Assembly: GCF_002885955.2 (NCBI RefSeq) | Contig: NZ_POQS01000008.1 | Span: 333,336 to 397,335 of the forward strand | DNA length: 64,000 bases | Reading direction: 5' to 3' | From: Achromobacter pulmonis | GTDB taxonomy: Bacteria > Pseudomonadota > Gammaproteobacteria > Burkholderiales > Burkholderiaceae_B | In this document: piece after piece, positions 25,664-34,874 of the stretch | How the letters are laid out: each line of letters starts with the position of its first letter | Numbering within the stretch: position 1 is the stretch's first letter | The notes under the pieces: model-generated | Database searches by the model: none | What the model was told of the DNA's origin: nothing | Seen by the model: the letters and a program-made list of their open reading frames with translations, nothing else | Program-made: the position numbers and the translations under genes

Positions 25664-26458
25664 TCACGTGGTTCCCTCCACGATCCCGCCTTCGACCCGC
25701 AACGCGGCCCCGGTCGTCGCGCTCGAAAGCGGCGAGGCGACATATACGCAGAGATTCGCCACCTCCTCCGGCGCGGCGAAGCGTCCGATCAGGGACGACG
25801 GCCGGTTCTCCACGATGAATCTCTCCTCCATTTCCCCGGCCGGAATGCCGCGCTGCCGGGCGAGATCGGCGAGGAACTCGCCGACATTGTCTGTCCGGGT
25901 CGGCCCCGGCAGGACGGCATTAGCGGTCACGCCCGTACCCGCCAACGCCTTCGCGTAACCGCGCGACAAGGCCTGAAGCGCGGCCTTGGATACGCCGTAG
26001 TGGACCATCTCGACGGGGATGTTCTGCGCCGACTCGCTGGAGATGAAAATCAGCCGGCCCCAGCCTCTGTCCTTCATGGCCGGCGCGTAATGGCGCGCCA
26101 GCCGCGCAGCACTGACGACGTTGACGCCGAAGATCGTTTCCCAATCAGCGTCGTCCAGATCGAAGAGCGGCTTGGCGCCATAGACACCGAGGTTATTGAC
26201 CAGGATGTCGGCTTCTGGCACGGCCGCGATCAGGACCGCGGCGCCCTCGGGAGTCGCGAGGTCGGCGGCGACGCCGGCGGCGCGGGGTGCCTCCAGCCCG
26301 ATGTTGATCGCTTCGACCGCGCTGTCCACCGCCGCCTGCGTGCGTCCGGTCACGACCACTCTTGCGCCGGCCTTCGCCAGCCCTTCGGCGATCGCGAAGC
26401 CGATGCCGGCGGTCGAGCCGGTGACGATCGCCTGTTTTCCCGTCAGGTCAACGATCAT
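25664..26458 (-). CDS. SDR family oxidoreductase
   Basis: This is a 264-residue classical short-chain dehydrogenase. The cofactor motif is TGSTAGIG (residues about 13-20), and NNLGVYG takes the place of NNAG. The catalytic Ser lies in SSESAQ, and YGVSK gives the Tyr and Lys. It likely reduces or oxidises a small carbonyl or alcohol with NAD(P)H; the substrate is unknown. It is translated from a start that overlaps the aldo/keto reductase stop by ATGA, so the two enzymes are made together. Confidence 0.88.
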   Translation of the reverse strand: MIVDLTGKQAIVTGSTAGIGFAIAEGLAKAGARVVVTGRTQAAVDSAVEAINIGLEAPRAAGVAADLATPEGAAVLIAAVPEADILVNNLGVYGAKPLFDLDDADWETIFGVNVVSAARLARHYAPAMKDRGWGRLIFISSESAQNIPVEMVHYGVSKAALQALSRGYAKALAGTGVTANAVLPGPTRTDNVGEFLADLARQRGIPAGEMEERFIVENRPSSLIGRFAAPEEVANLCVYVASPLSSATTGAALRVEGGIVEGTT

Positions 26459-27420
26459 TGCGGCTCTCCCGAGATCGCGCTGGCCTGATCGAGCCGGGAG
26501 ATATCGTCGGCCGAAAGCGTCAATTGCGTCGAGCGGATCAGGCTTTCGAGCTGGTCGAGGCGGGTCGCGCTGGCGATGGGCGCGGTGACGCCCTCGCGCG
26601 CGATGAGCCAGGCGAGCGCCACTTCGGCAGGCGCGGCGCCATGGGCGGCCGCTACCTCGTCGAGCGCCGCAAGGATGCCCAGGCCGCGCGCATCGAGATA
26701 CCGCTCGATGCCGCCGCCACGCGGGCTCTTGCCCAGATCGTCGGTGCTGCGGTACTTGCCGGTCAGAAAACCGCTGGCGAGGCTGTAATAGGTGATAACA
26801 CCCAGGCCTTCGGCGATCGCAAGGTCGCGCAGCGCGCCGTCGTAGCTGTCCCGGTCGTAGAGATTGTATTGCGGCTGAAGCACGTCGTAGCGAGGCAGTC
26901 CGGCGTCCCTAGCCAGCTGCAGCGCCGAGGCCAACTGCTCGGCCGAATGGTTGGAGGCGCCGACAGCGCGCACCTTGCCGGCCTCGATCAGGCGCTGGTA
27001 GGCCTGCAGCGTTTCTTCCAGAGGTGCTTCGGCATCGAACAGATGCGAGAAGTAGAGATCGATGCGATCAGTCTGGAGCCGGCGCAGCGAGTCCTCGACG
27101 GCGCGCTCGATCCAGGCCGCGGAAAGGCCCTTCCTGTCCGACGCCAGTTCCATGCCGACCTTGGTGATCAGGATCACGCGGTCGCGGTTGCCGCGTGACT
27201 TCACCCATTCGCCGATGATCGTCTCGGACTCGCCGCCGCTGTTGCCCGGCACCCAGGACGAATAGACGTCGGCCGTGTCGATGGTCTCGAAGCCGGCATC
27301 GAGGAAGCGGTCGAGCAGCGCGAACGATTGCGCCTTGTCCGCCGTCCAGCCGAAGACATTCCCGCCGAATACCAGCGGTGAGATGGAAAGCCCGGAATTG
27401 CCCAGTACTCGCTTTGCCAT
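26455..27420 (-). CDS. Aldo/keto reductase
   Basis: This 321-residue TIM-barrel oxidoreductase has the catalytic Asp and Tyr in DTADVYSSW, Lys in ITKVGMEL and His in LYFSHLFD. It resembles the YajO/Tas/general AKR group that uses NADPH. I chose ATG 27420 (MAKRVLGNSGLSISPLVFGG); the upstream frame has no family similarity. It heads a two-gene operon with the SDR. The LysR gene upstream on the same strand may control it. Confidence 0.9.
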   Translation of the reverse strand: MAKRVLGNSGLSISPLVFGGNVFGWTADKAQSFALLDRFLDAGFETIDTADVYSSWVPGNSGGESETIIGEWVKSRGNRDRVILITKVGMELASDRKGLSAAWIERAVEDSLRRLQTDRIDLYFSHLFDAEAPLEETLQAYQRLIEAGKVRAVGASNHSAEQLASALQLARDAGLPRYDVLQPQYNLYDRDSYDGALRDLAIAEGLGVITYYSLASGFLTGKYRSTDDLGKSPRGGGIERYLDARGLGILAALDEVAAAHGAAPAEVALAWLIAREGVTAPIASATRLDQLESLIRSTQLTLSADDISRLDQASAISGEPQ

Positions 27421-27538
27421 GGTTGACTTACTCCGTTTGTGGGTAGGTTTGAAAACAAAATCGTTCCGAATCGCGAACCGGACGACACCGCTGCCAAATG
27501 ATGCGCGAATGCGCCAGCCCGGCCGGGGCACCGTCCGA

Positions 27539-28450
27539 TCACCAGCCGCGTTCCCATTCCGGCCCGCCCTGGAAGCGCAGCGCCAGGAAATCGACCAGCG
27601 CGCGCACCTTCAGCGCTAGATGCCGGGCTGGCGGATAGAGGCAATAGACGCCGATAGGCGCATCCTCGTACTCGGTCAGCAGCGGTCGCAGGTGGCTTTT
27701 CAGGATGCGTGGCCCAGCGATGAAGCTCGGCACGCAGGCCACGCCCAATCCGCGCTCGGCCGCGGCAGCGCATGCCTCGCCGTTCGAGAAGCGCAACCCC
27801 GACACCGGCACGTCGATGCTCCCGCCGACACCGGGCGCGATGAACCGCCAGTGATCCGGGTCGCGGTGATTGGCGTCCATGATGCAGGCATGTCCATGAA
27901 GATCCGTGGGATGCCGGGGCGTGCCGTTCGCTGCGAGATAGGACGGCGACGCCGCGACCACCAAGCGAACGTCGCACAGTTTGCGCGCGATCAACGCGCT
28001 GTCGCTCAGGAATCCGACCCTGACAGCCGCGTCGAACCCTTCATCGACCAGGTTCACCAACCGGTCGGAAAAGCTGACGTCGAGCCGTATCGCGGGGTAC
28101 TCGCAGGCGAAATCCAGGAGCGCTGGCGCCAGTTGCAGCGTGCCGAAGGACAGGGGAGCGCTCAGCTTCAGGCGCCCGGAAGGCGTGCCCGACATGCTGC
28201 GGACGGCCGCTTCGAGCGCATCCCGCTCGTCCAGCAGTGCCTTGATGCGTTCGTAATAGGCCTGGCCGACTTCGGTGGGCGCCAGTGCGCGCGTCGTCCG
28301 CTTGATGAGCTGGACACCCAGGTCGCTCTCCAGACGGGAGACGAGCTTGGAGGCTTGCCCGCCGCTGGTGCCCAGCCGCCTGGCCGCGCGAGCGAAGCTG
28401 CCGGTATCGAGCACGGCGACGAACATGCGTTCGCAATCCAGTCTCTCCAT
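27539..28450 (-). CDS. LysR family transcriptional regulator
   Basis: The protein has 303 residues. An N-terminal winged helix-turn-helix (FVAVLDTGSFARAARRLGTS...ASKLVSRLESDLGVQLI) is followed by a substrate-binding domain with CVPSFIAGPRI near the end. It belongs to the CrgA/DmlR-like group, judging by RTTRALAPTEVGQAYYER. It begins eight bases after the GST gene and precedes the AKR-SDR pair, so it may regulate these redox genes. Confidence 0.9.
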   Translation of the reverse strand: MERLDCERMFVAVLDTGSFARAARRLGTSGGQASKLVSRLESDLGVQLIKRTTRALAPTEVGQAYYERIKALLDERDALEAAVRSMSGTPSGRLKLSAPLSFGTLQLAPALLDFACEYPAIRLDVSFSDRLVNLVDEGFDAAVRVGFLSDSALIARKLCDVRLVVAASPSYLAANGTPRHPTDLHGHACIMDANHRDPDHWRFIAPGVGGSIDVPVSGLRFSNGEACAAAAERGLGVACVPSFIAGPRILKSHLRPLLTEYEDAPIGVYCLYPPARHLALKVRALVDFLALRFQGGPEWERGW

Positions 28451-28457
28451 GCTCGCT

Positions 28458-29462
28458 TCAGACCTCCGTTCCCGTTCCGGCGCTGCGTCCGGGCCCCGGC
28501 AACACCACCGGGTCAAGCCCCGGTAAATCCGGTCCCAGCGGCACGATGCCATGGGGGTTGAGCGCCCTGATCGAGTAGTAGCCTCGCTTGATGTGCCCGA
28601 TATCGACCGTCTCGCGAATGCCCGGCATGGCGAGAACGCGCGCAAGATAGGCGCTCAATGCCCGGTAGTCGGCAAGGCGGCGCAGGTTGCACTTGAACAG
28701 GCCGTGGTAGGCCACATCGAAGCGCACCAATGTGACGAACAGGCGGATGTCGGCTTCGGTGAAGCGCTCGCCGGTCAGGAACGGTCCCTTCGCGGAAAGC
28801 CGCGCTTCCAGGGCGTCGAGCATGCCGAAGACGTCCGCGAACGCTTCTTCGTAGGCGCACTGCGTCGTGGCGAAGCCGGCACGATAGACGCCGTTGTTCA
28901 GGCGCGGATAGATCGCCTCGTTAAGACTGTCGATTTCCTCGCGCAGATCCACGGGGTAGAGGTCGATGTCGCCCCGAGCGAAGTCTCCGAAGCCGGTGTT
29001 GAACATCCGCAGGATATCGGCCGATTCGTTGTTGACGATTGTGCGGCGTCGTTTGTCCCACAGGACCGGCACGGTAGGCCGGCCCGTGTGATGCGGGTCG
29101 GCGGCGGTGTAGATCTCGTGCAGGTGGGCCGCCCCGTTCACAGGGTCGGTGGATTCGGGATCGTCCCCGAACCGCCAGCCCTGCGGGGACAGCTCGGGCT
29201 CGACGACGGTCAGCGAAACGACGTCTTCCAGGCCCTTGAGCGCGCGTGCCATCAGCGTTCGCGATGCCCAGGGGCAAATCAGCGCGACATAGAGATGATA
29301 GCGGTCCGGTTCGGCCTGAAACCCGCCCTCGCCGGTGGGGCCGGCCTCGCCATCCGCTGTCACCCAGTTGCGGAAGCTGGACGTCTGCCGCACGAACGCA
29401 CCTTTGCCATCGCTCGCCTGTACCGGCTGCCAGTCTCCAACCCAGTGTCTGTCGACGAGCAT
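28458..29462 (-). CDS. yqjG: Glutathionyl-hydroquinone reductase (Xi-class GST, YqjG-like)
   Basis: This 334-residue enzyme shows the CPWA active site (YVALICPWASRTLM, about residue 60) and the conserved VPVLWDKRRRTIVNNES. The C-terminal helical domain has NNGVYRAGFATTQ and the ending GYYSIRALNPHGIVPLGP, typical of Xi-class GSTs. These proteins use glutathione to reduce glutathionyl-hydroquinones, linking to quinone detoxification. I chose ATG 29462, which gives the usual N-terminus; a longer frame to 29522 is less likely. Confidence 0.9.
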   Translation of the reverse strand: MLVDRHWVGDWQPVQASDGKGAFVRQTSSFRNWVTADGEAGPTGEGGFQAEPDRYHLYVALICPWASRTLMARALKGLEDVVSLTVVEPELSPQGWRFGDDPESTDPVNGAAHLHEIYTAADPHHTGRPTVPVLWDKRRRTIVNNESADILRMFNTGFGDFARGDIDLYPVDLREEIDSLNEAIYPRLNNGVYRAGFATTQCAYEEAFADVFGMLDALEARLSAKGPFLTGERFTEADIRLFVTLVRFDVAYHGLFKCNLRRLADYRALSAYLARVLAMPGIRETVDIGHIKRGYYSIRALNPHGIVPLGPDLPGLDPVVLPGPGRSAGTGTEV

Positions 29463-29831
29463 CAGGCGGCCCCTCCCGCACCGATCGACGCGACCTGATC
29501 GATACTCACGCGCGGTTTCCACAGAGCCTTGCGGACAGGCTCAAAGCCAGGAAGCCAGCGGTGTCCGCCAGCGTGAGGACGACGAGCTTCAACCAGACAT
29601 GGCGAGCAACAGGATGCGCGGCACGATACACAGCGGCAGAACTTAGTAGGGCAGGAATGAGAATGCATTGCGAGACCATACAGCGACTGTGCGCGAATGA
29701 CTATCCCGGCAACAAGAAGATGATTGATTCCAGAACGGAAGCAAGGGCCGGGGTCTCCTGCCGTGAGACGCGAACGGTCCGCCGCACAGCGATGGTTGGA
29801 CTGCTCCGCGGACATCGGCGAACCAGGGGAC
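29463..29831. other. Intergenic stretch without a convincing gene
   Basis: A minus-strand frame of 117 codons exists here, but it is rich in Cys, Arg and His with no domain. Short hydrophobic pieces on the minus strand (KLVVLTLADTAGFLALSLSARL) are broken by a stop just upstream and may be the remnant of a small membrane protein gene. The upstream control region of the GST gene should lie at its left end. Confidence 0.4.
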
Positions 29832-30251
29832 TCACGTCGTGCGCTTCTTCGATGCCGCCTCCCAATGCTTCGCTATCCTGGGAAAGTTGGTCTCGATCCA
29901 GTCGGCCAGAAGACGCACTCTTTCCGCCACTTCATCGCCCAGCGGCGTAAGCCTGTATTCCACATGTGGCGGCATCACCGGATAGGCGCGACGTGAAACG
30001 AATCCGTCGGTTTCCAGCCATTGCAGAGTCTGCGCCAGCATGCGTTCGCTGACGCCGCCGACCTTTCGGCGCAGGTCGCTGAAGCGGTAGGTCTCGCCTT
30101 CCAGGGCGATCAGCACCAGCACGCCCCAGCGGCTGGTCACGTGCTTCAGCACGTCCCGCGTGGGACAGCCGGGGTCGAGCAGGTCCCCGCGGCGCAGCTT
30201 CTCGGAAAGGCCGATCAATGCGGGGGCGACCGGTGCACGCTTCTTCTTCAT
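29832..30251 (-). CDS. HxlR-type regulator (QorR/YtfH-like)
   Basis: This 139-residue winged-helix protein matches the HxlR/MarR-like family: DPGCPTRDVLKHVTSRWGVLVLIAL, then FSDLRRKVGGVSERMLAQTL and PPHVEYRLTPLGDE. The conserved Cys in CPTRDVL is the redox-sensing residue of QorR-type proteins. I chose ATG 30251 (MKKKRAP). It is divergent from the QorB-like gene, the usual arrangement of this repressor and its target. Confidence 0.9.
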   Translation of the reverse strand: MKKKRAPVAPALIGLSEKLRRGDLLDPGCPTRDVLKHVTSRWGVLVLIALEGETYRFSDLRRKVGGVSERMLAQTLQWLETDGFVSRRAYPVMPPHVEYRLTPLGDEVAERVRLLADWIETNFPRIAKHWEAASKKRTT

Positions 30252-30336
30252 AACACGTACCTTTGTGTTCGTACTTACGTTTAGTTCGGATGACCGGTAC
30301 ATTGTAGGCATCAATCACTGAAATGAGGAGTGGGCA
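30252..30336. promoter_or_regulatory. Divergent control region of hxlR and qorB-like genes
   Basis: This 85-bp gap holds CGTAC at 30256-30260 and again at 30270-30274, 14 bases apart, within CGTACCTTTGTGTTCGTACT. A further GTAC lies at 30297. The repeats are a likely binding site for the redox-sensing HxlR protein. Confidence 0.5.
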
Positions 30337-31188
30337 ATGATCATTGCCATCACCGGCGCATCGGGCCACCTTGGGCGTCTTGTTGTCCCCAGACTGAGAG
30401 CGGCGCTCCCGACCACCGACATCGTTGCGCTCGCACGCAGCCCTGAAAAGGCGGCCGACCTCGGCGTCGCAGTGCGTGCGGCCGATTACGACAAACCCGA
30501 CACCCTCGACGCCGCGCTCGCGGGCGCCGACACGCTGCTGCTGATCTCGTCCAGCGACATCGGCAGGCGTGTCGAGCAGCACACGAATGTCATCGCGGCC
30601 GCAAAGGGCGCTGGCGTGAAGAGGATCGTCTACACGAGCCTGCTGCATGCCGATACCTCGTCGCTGAGCTTGGCGACCGAGCATGTCGCGACCGAAGCCG
30701 CGCTCAAGGATTCAGGGCTTGTCCATACCGTGCTGCGCAACGGCTGGTATTCGGAGAACCACACCGCGTCGATCCCTGCCACCCTCCAGGCAGGATTCTT
30801 CGCGGGGAGCGCGGGCGATGGAAGGATTTCGGCGGCGACCCGTGCCGATTTTGCCGACGCCGCCGTGGCCGTGCTCGCCGGCGAAGGTCATGACGGCAAG
30901 GTGTACGAGCTTGCCGGCGATGCGCCCTACACGCTGTCCGAGTTGGCGGCCGAGCTGTCCAGGCAGGTTGGCAGAGAGATTCCGTACAGGAACCTGCCGC
31001 CCGCCGAGTATGCCGCCCTGCTCCGAGAAGCGGGCATCTCGGATGCCTATGCCGAGGCCATCGCCCAGTTCGACGTGGATGCCTCGACCGGCGCATTGTT
31101 CGATGACGGACGCGAGCTTTCCCGCCTGATCGGCCGTCCGACCACGCCGCTCGCGGACGCCGTGGCCGAGGCGCTTGCGAATGGCTGA
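30337..31188 (+). CDS. qorB: NAD(P)H-binding SDR, quinone oxidoreductase 2-like (QorB/YtfG)
   Basis: This is a 283-residue atypical short-chain dehydrogenase with the N-terminal motif ITGASGHLG. It shows VKRIVYTSLLHADTS and LRNGWYSENH, diagnostic for the NmrA-like QorB group, which reduces quinones with NADPH. GAGG lies before the ATG. It faces the HxlR gene, as qorB does in other bacteria, and fits the quinone theme of the neighbouring glutathionyl-hydroquinone reductase. Confidence 0.9.
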   Translation: MIIAITGASGHLGRLVVPRLRAALPTTDIVALARSPEKAADLGVAVRAADYDKPDTLDAALAGADTLLLISSSDIGRRVEQHTNVIAAAKGAGVKRIVYTSLLHADTSSLSLATEHVATEAALKDSGLVHTVLRNGWYSENHTASIPATLQAGFFAGSAGDGRISAATRADFADAAVAVLAGEGHDGKVYELAGDAPYTLSELAAELSRQVGREIPYRNLPPAEYAALLREAGISDAYAEAIAQFDVDASTGALFDDGRELSRLIGRPTTPLADAVAEALANG

Positions 31189-31243
31189 TGAAGAACACGT
31201 CGCTGGCAACCACGGTGGCGACGCCGAAGAAGGGAAAAGCCCC

Positions 31244-31849
31244 ATGAGTCCTGCCGATCCCAAAGCCGCCATCCTGCGCTACAACACGCTGGCGATCCTG
31301 TTCCACTGGACGACGGTGGCGCTGTTTCTTACCACGTACATCGCTGTCTACTACCGCATCTGGTTCACCGAGCGCGGCGAACCGGCCAACCTCGTGGCCA
31401 TGCGCATCCACACCATCACCGGCGTGGCGATCGGACTGATCGTGATCCTGCGGCTGATCTGGCGCAGGGTCGCGCCGCCGCCCGGGTTTCCGCACGGGCA
31501 GCGGGTCGAACACCTTGCCGCCACGGCGATGCACTGGGTGCTCTATTTCTTCATGATCGTCATGCCGATCACCGGCTACCTGGGCCTGCGCGCGCCGCTG
31601 GGCTGGATCGATATCCCGAAGTTCGACGACACCGCGCTCTATGCCTGGCTGGTGACCGAGCGCCTCGGGCTGACCTGGGAACAATGGGAAGCGCCCATCG
31701 ACTGGTTCCACCAGACTGCAGGCGCCTTCGTCATATGGGCGCTGATTCTCATCCACGCCGCAGCCGCGCTCTATCACCACTATGTCAGGAAGGACGGCGT
31801 TCTCGTGAGGATGGTTCCGAACCTGCGGACGCGTCGCCCGGGCAAATAG
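31244..31849 (+). CDS. Cytochrome b561 family protein
   Basis: This 201-residue membrane protein has four helices (about 15-37, 50-70, 88-110 and 150-175). The haem-binding His are visible in ILFHWTTV, RIHTITG, AMHWVLYF and LILIHAAAALYHHY. The family moves electrons between quinol and periplasmic acceptors. I chose ATG 31244 (MSPADPKAAILRYN); earlier ATGs overlap the qorB-like stop. Its stop is 50 bases from the end of a convergent gene. Confidence 0.9.
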   Translation: MSPADPKAAILRYNTLAILFHWTTVALFLTTYIAVYYRIWFTERGEPANLVAMRIHTITGVAIGLIVILRLIWRRVAPPPGFPHGQRVEHLAATAMHWVLYFFMIVMPITGYLGLRAPLGWIDIPKFDDTALYAWLVTERLGLTWEQWEAPIDWFHQTAGAFVIWALILIHAAAALYHHYVRKDGVLVRMVPNLRTRRPGK

Positions 31850-31899
31850 TCAGGCGGGGCTCTTCAGCGGATGGCAGCTGTCCATCACTGCGTGGCGCG

Positions 31900-33831
31900 C
31901 TAGCGCTCTTCCCGCAGAGCCATGTCCTCTCCCAGAATGCGTTGAATCTCCAGTATCGCGGCCGCGTTTTGCTGCACGCTATGACCTGAAATGCTGACTT
32001 TCTCGGATTGAGCTCCGGGAAGGTGGGCGCTGCGGTAAGGCACGAGGCCGTCATCGGAATCAACGAGGGCCACTTCGGGGTCAGCCTGGGCCACGATCGA
32101 GTGATAGTTCACCTGGGCAGAGATGGGAAAGTCCGCTGCCGCGCGCACGAAAGGATCGTTCTCGTCGAGGTTGTCGACGCTATTGGGGATATGCCCCAGG
32201 CTTTCGTGGCTGCTGGCCGCCGCATTGGGCGCCAGTGTGTGGGCGAGTTCTTCGAGCACCGTAACCGGGAAGCGAATGAATCCCGCCATCCAGCGCCCCA
32301 GGCGTCCACCTGCGACCGATGTGCCCCGGTGCGGTGCTGCGATGAAGATGGCGCGACTGACATGCGGGAAGGGCTCGAAGCGCAACATCGGATCTATGCG
32401 CTTGATCTGCTGCTGCGTCAGCCGACTGTGATCAGCAGCCAGCTGCACCAGCGACTGATCGGTTGACGACACCATCAACCGTGCGATGACGCCGCCCATG
32501 CTATGCCCCACCAGCACGAGGTCGGACGATGCCGGTGCCTGGCCGGAAGGATCGAAATGCGCCAGCGTATCCCCGAGCGCCCTGCGAATCATCGCGTGGT
32601 TCAATGCGATTGGCATGTTGGTGGGATAGTAGACCTGCCAGATCTGGTAATGCTGACGCAGGGCCTCATCGCCCAGGATTTCGTTGGCGAGTTCCACCCA
32701 GGCTTCCGGACTGCTGGCCAGTCCGTGGAGCATGACGATGACCCGCCTGTTCGGGTCATAGGGCTGCATCAGGTAGACGTGCGGACGGTCGATTCCACCC
32801 TCGCGCCCAAGCAGGCTGCGCAGCGACTGCCGGTTGAAGTTGGCGCGGGCCAGCCACAGTCCGTAGCCGGCGGTGAAATTGGCCGCCAGCGGTACGCGCT
32901 GCCCGCGCAGCATGATGGCCGACTCCACATAGGGGTCATGCACCGTCAAACGGACAGTGCGGGTATGCAGCACGCTGTCCAGGTCGTCTCCGTCCGGGTG
33001 CAGCAGAATCGTCATGGACGGCGCGGGCATCTCGCTCCAGGGTAGAGGCTGCTGATTGCGTTTGGCCGCTGGACGGCCATCCCGGGTGGGGGCGGAAGTC
33101 AGGGGTTCGTCCGGCATGACCGCCACCAGCTCGGCGCCGAAACCGTCGCGCCGGTAGAGGCTGCGCAGTCCGCGGAAAGACAGGGACGAGGCTGGCAGGA
33201 GTTCGGCTGGCACCGCCGTACTGCCCGGCAAGCGCGCGCTGCGCATATCCAGCTGCAGCTCCCAGCCTGCAATGTTCCAGCGGGTCTGCGCTGGCAACTG
33301 CGTAGACATTTGTTGCCGAACCTCGAACATCCCGGTGGCGGCACGTTCGACCGCATAGTTATACCAATCCCGCACTTGCGTCTGGCGATCCTCGAAGGCT
33401 CGCTCCCCAGGCGTATGGTCACCGAAGAACAGGTAGGCATAGGCATAACGAATGGTCTCAAGCCAGGCGGCTTGCTGCTCTGATCCGGGCTTCATGGCCT
33501 GAGCCTGCGCCAGCCACAGTTCGGACAGTGCAGCCAGGCGTCGATCCGCGGCAACGCCGGTCACGGCGGCCAGGGCCTCGACGCAATCCGCTGAGATCGG
33601 TTTTGCGCAAGCCTGCGCATCCAATGCCGCCACCCTGATGGTCTGGGTCGTCGCATCGCTGAGTTTGCCGCGTGTCAGGATATCGCCGCGCTTGAGTTCG
33701 ATGGCCTCGCCCGCATCCAGTGTATGAACCTCAACCACTGGGCCGAACTCACGCAGGATCGAGCAGCCCCCCAGCAACAGCGGGGCAATGACGAGCCACA
33801 CTGCCATGCGGCAAGACTGCTGGAACCTCAT
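31900..33831 (-). CDS. Alpha/beta-hydrolase lipoprotein (esterase/lipase-like)
   Basis: This is a 643-residue lipoprotein (lipobox LLGGC, residues 19-23) with a C-terminal alpha/beta-hydrolase domain from about 365. It shows VIVMLHGLASSPEAWVELAN, then the nucleophile elbow LVLVGHSMGG and FIAAPHRGTS. A likely catalytic His lies in SISGHSVQQN. The N-terminal 350 residues look like a separate envelope domain. The substrate is unknown. It overlaps the DUF4105 gene by ATGA. Confidence 0.87.
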   Translation of the reverse strand: MRFQQSCRMAVWLVIAPLLLGGCSILREFGPVVEVHTLDAGEAIELKRGDILTRGKLSDATTQTIRVAALDAQACAKPISADCVEALAAVTGVAADRRLAALSELWLAQAQAMKPGSEQQAAWLETIRYAYAYLFFGDHTPGERAFEDRQTQVRDWYNYAVERAATGMFEVRQQMSTQLPAQTRWNIAGWELQLDMRSARLPGSTAVPAELLPASSLSFRGLRSLYRRDGFGAELVAVMPDEPLTSAPTRDGRPAAKRNQQPLPWSEMPAPSMTILLHPDGDDLDSVLHTRTVRLTVHDPYVESAIMLRGQRVPLAANFTAGYGLWLARANFNRQSLRSLLGREGGIDRPHVYLMQPYDPNRRVIVMLHGLASSPEAWVELANEILGDEALRQHYQIWQVYYPTNMPIALNHAMIRRALGDTLAHFDPSGQAPASSDLVLVGHSMGGVIARLMVSSTDQSLVQLAADHSRLTQQQIKRIDPMLRFEPFPHVSRAIFIAAPHRGTSVAGGRLGRWMAGFIRFPVTVLEELAHTLAPNAAASSHESLGHIPNSVDNLDENDPFVRAAADFPISAQVNYHSIVAQADPEVALVDSDDGLVPYRSAHLPGAQSEKVSISGHSVQQNAAAILEIQRILGEDMALREER

Positions 33832-34874
33832 GGAGATACCTCGTCGGCCGGCACGCCGGGCACACCTTGTCGAATCGACATCGAGAAGTCGTCTCCTGAT
33901 GCGTCAGAGGCCAGTGCGCGTTCGTTGATGTGCCCCAGTGCCTGCAGTTCTGCGTAGCGATGGCCGGGCGTCAATCCGTGCAGGTCATGGATGTATTCCG
34001 CAAAGTGTCCGGACAGCAGCAGGCGATAGTCCGCCGGCAACGCTGGCGCAATGAGCCGAGCCAGCTCGAATACGATGGTCGTGCAGTTACTGGTCAAGGT
34101 GTTGTAAAAGCGCGGTGTGCGCCGCAGTTCATTGGCCGCGTGCAGATACTCCAGAAACAACGCGCGGACATTCGCCTGACTCATCTGCAACCGATAGAGA
34201 TAAACGTCCTCGCCTCGCGCATTGCTGCGCGTACGCACAATGTCGCGCTCATCGGCGGCTACCAGGATCTGCTCGAACTGACGGAAGAATCCGCCGATCG
34301 CCGAGAAGGACTCGTGGCGCTCCTTGCGTATTTCCAGTGAGAACACTACCCGCTCGCCACCGTCGAAGCCGAACGACACCAGTGTGTGCGCAATGTGCGG
34401 CCCCATCCAGTAGGAAAGTACCAGGTCGGCACTGCGCAAGCGGTCCAGATCGTATGTGCGGTTCTCCCACTGCGGGGTGTAGTCGGTTTCGCTGCGCCAC
34501 TCGAAGTTGCGTACATTTTTCAGGTGAACGTGGCTGCCGTCGATTCCGGCCTCCAGCAACTGGGCGACATCGTCAGCCCATGGGCGTTGGTGTGATGGCT
34601 GCAGCGTTCCCCACCACATGAGCAGGGCTGCCGTTGCGGCCCCGAACACGAATCCGGCGATCCTGCGTGTCCGTCTTTCAAGCAAGCCTGCCAGCGACAC
34701 GGCGACGGACAGCCCCGAGGCAGACCACGCCAGAGTGGCGATCCAGCGAGCCGCTGGATGTTGCGGCATCTGGTGCCACAGGGCCAGCGCGCCCCACGCA
34801 GTCAGCAATAGCACCGCAATGCCGATCACCAGGCGCATGGGGAGGTGCCTGACTTTTTGCGTCACCTTGCTCAT
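33828..34874 (-). CDS. DUF4105 (Lnb N-terminal-like) membrane protein
   Basis: This 348-residue protein has two or three N-terminal membrane helices (about 13-32, 42-60 and 70-90). The periplasmic DUF4105 domain shows WRSETDYTPQWENRTYDLDRL, SFGFDGGERVVFSLEIRKE and the Cys-containing FYNTLTSNCTTIVFELA. Asn-Cys-Thr in that motif is the conserved core and suggests a papain-like hydrolase or acyltransferase. It is overlapped by genes on both sides (TetR and esterase) in one operon. Confidence 0.87.
   Translation of the reverse strand: MSKVTQKVRHLPMRLVIGIAVLLLTAWGALALWHQMPQHPAARWIATLAWSASGLSVAVSLAGLLERRTRRIAGFVFGAATAALLMWWGTLQPSHQRPWADDVAQLLEAGIDGSHVHLKNVRNFEWRSETDYTPQWENRTYDLDRLRSADLVLSYWMGPHIAHTLVSFGFDGGERVVFSLEIRKERHESFSAIGGFFRQFEQILVAADERDIVRTRSNARGEDVYLYRLQMSQANVRALFLEYLHAANELRRTPRFYNTLTSNCTTIVFELARLIAPALPADYRLLLSGHFAEYIHDLHGLTPGHRYAELQALGHINERALASDASGDDFSMSIRQGVPGVPADEVSP

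Noticed and set aside
29462..29815. Minus-strand frame of 117 codons before the GST gene
   Set aside because: It has Cys/Arg-rich composition, no ribosome site, no domain, and it occupies the promoter region.
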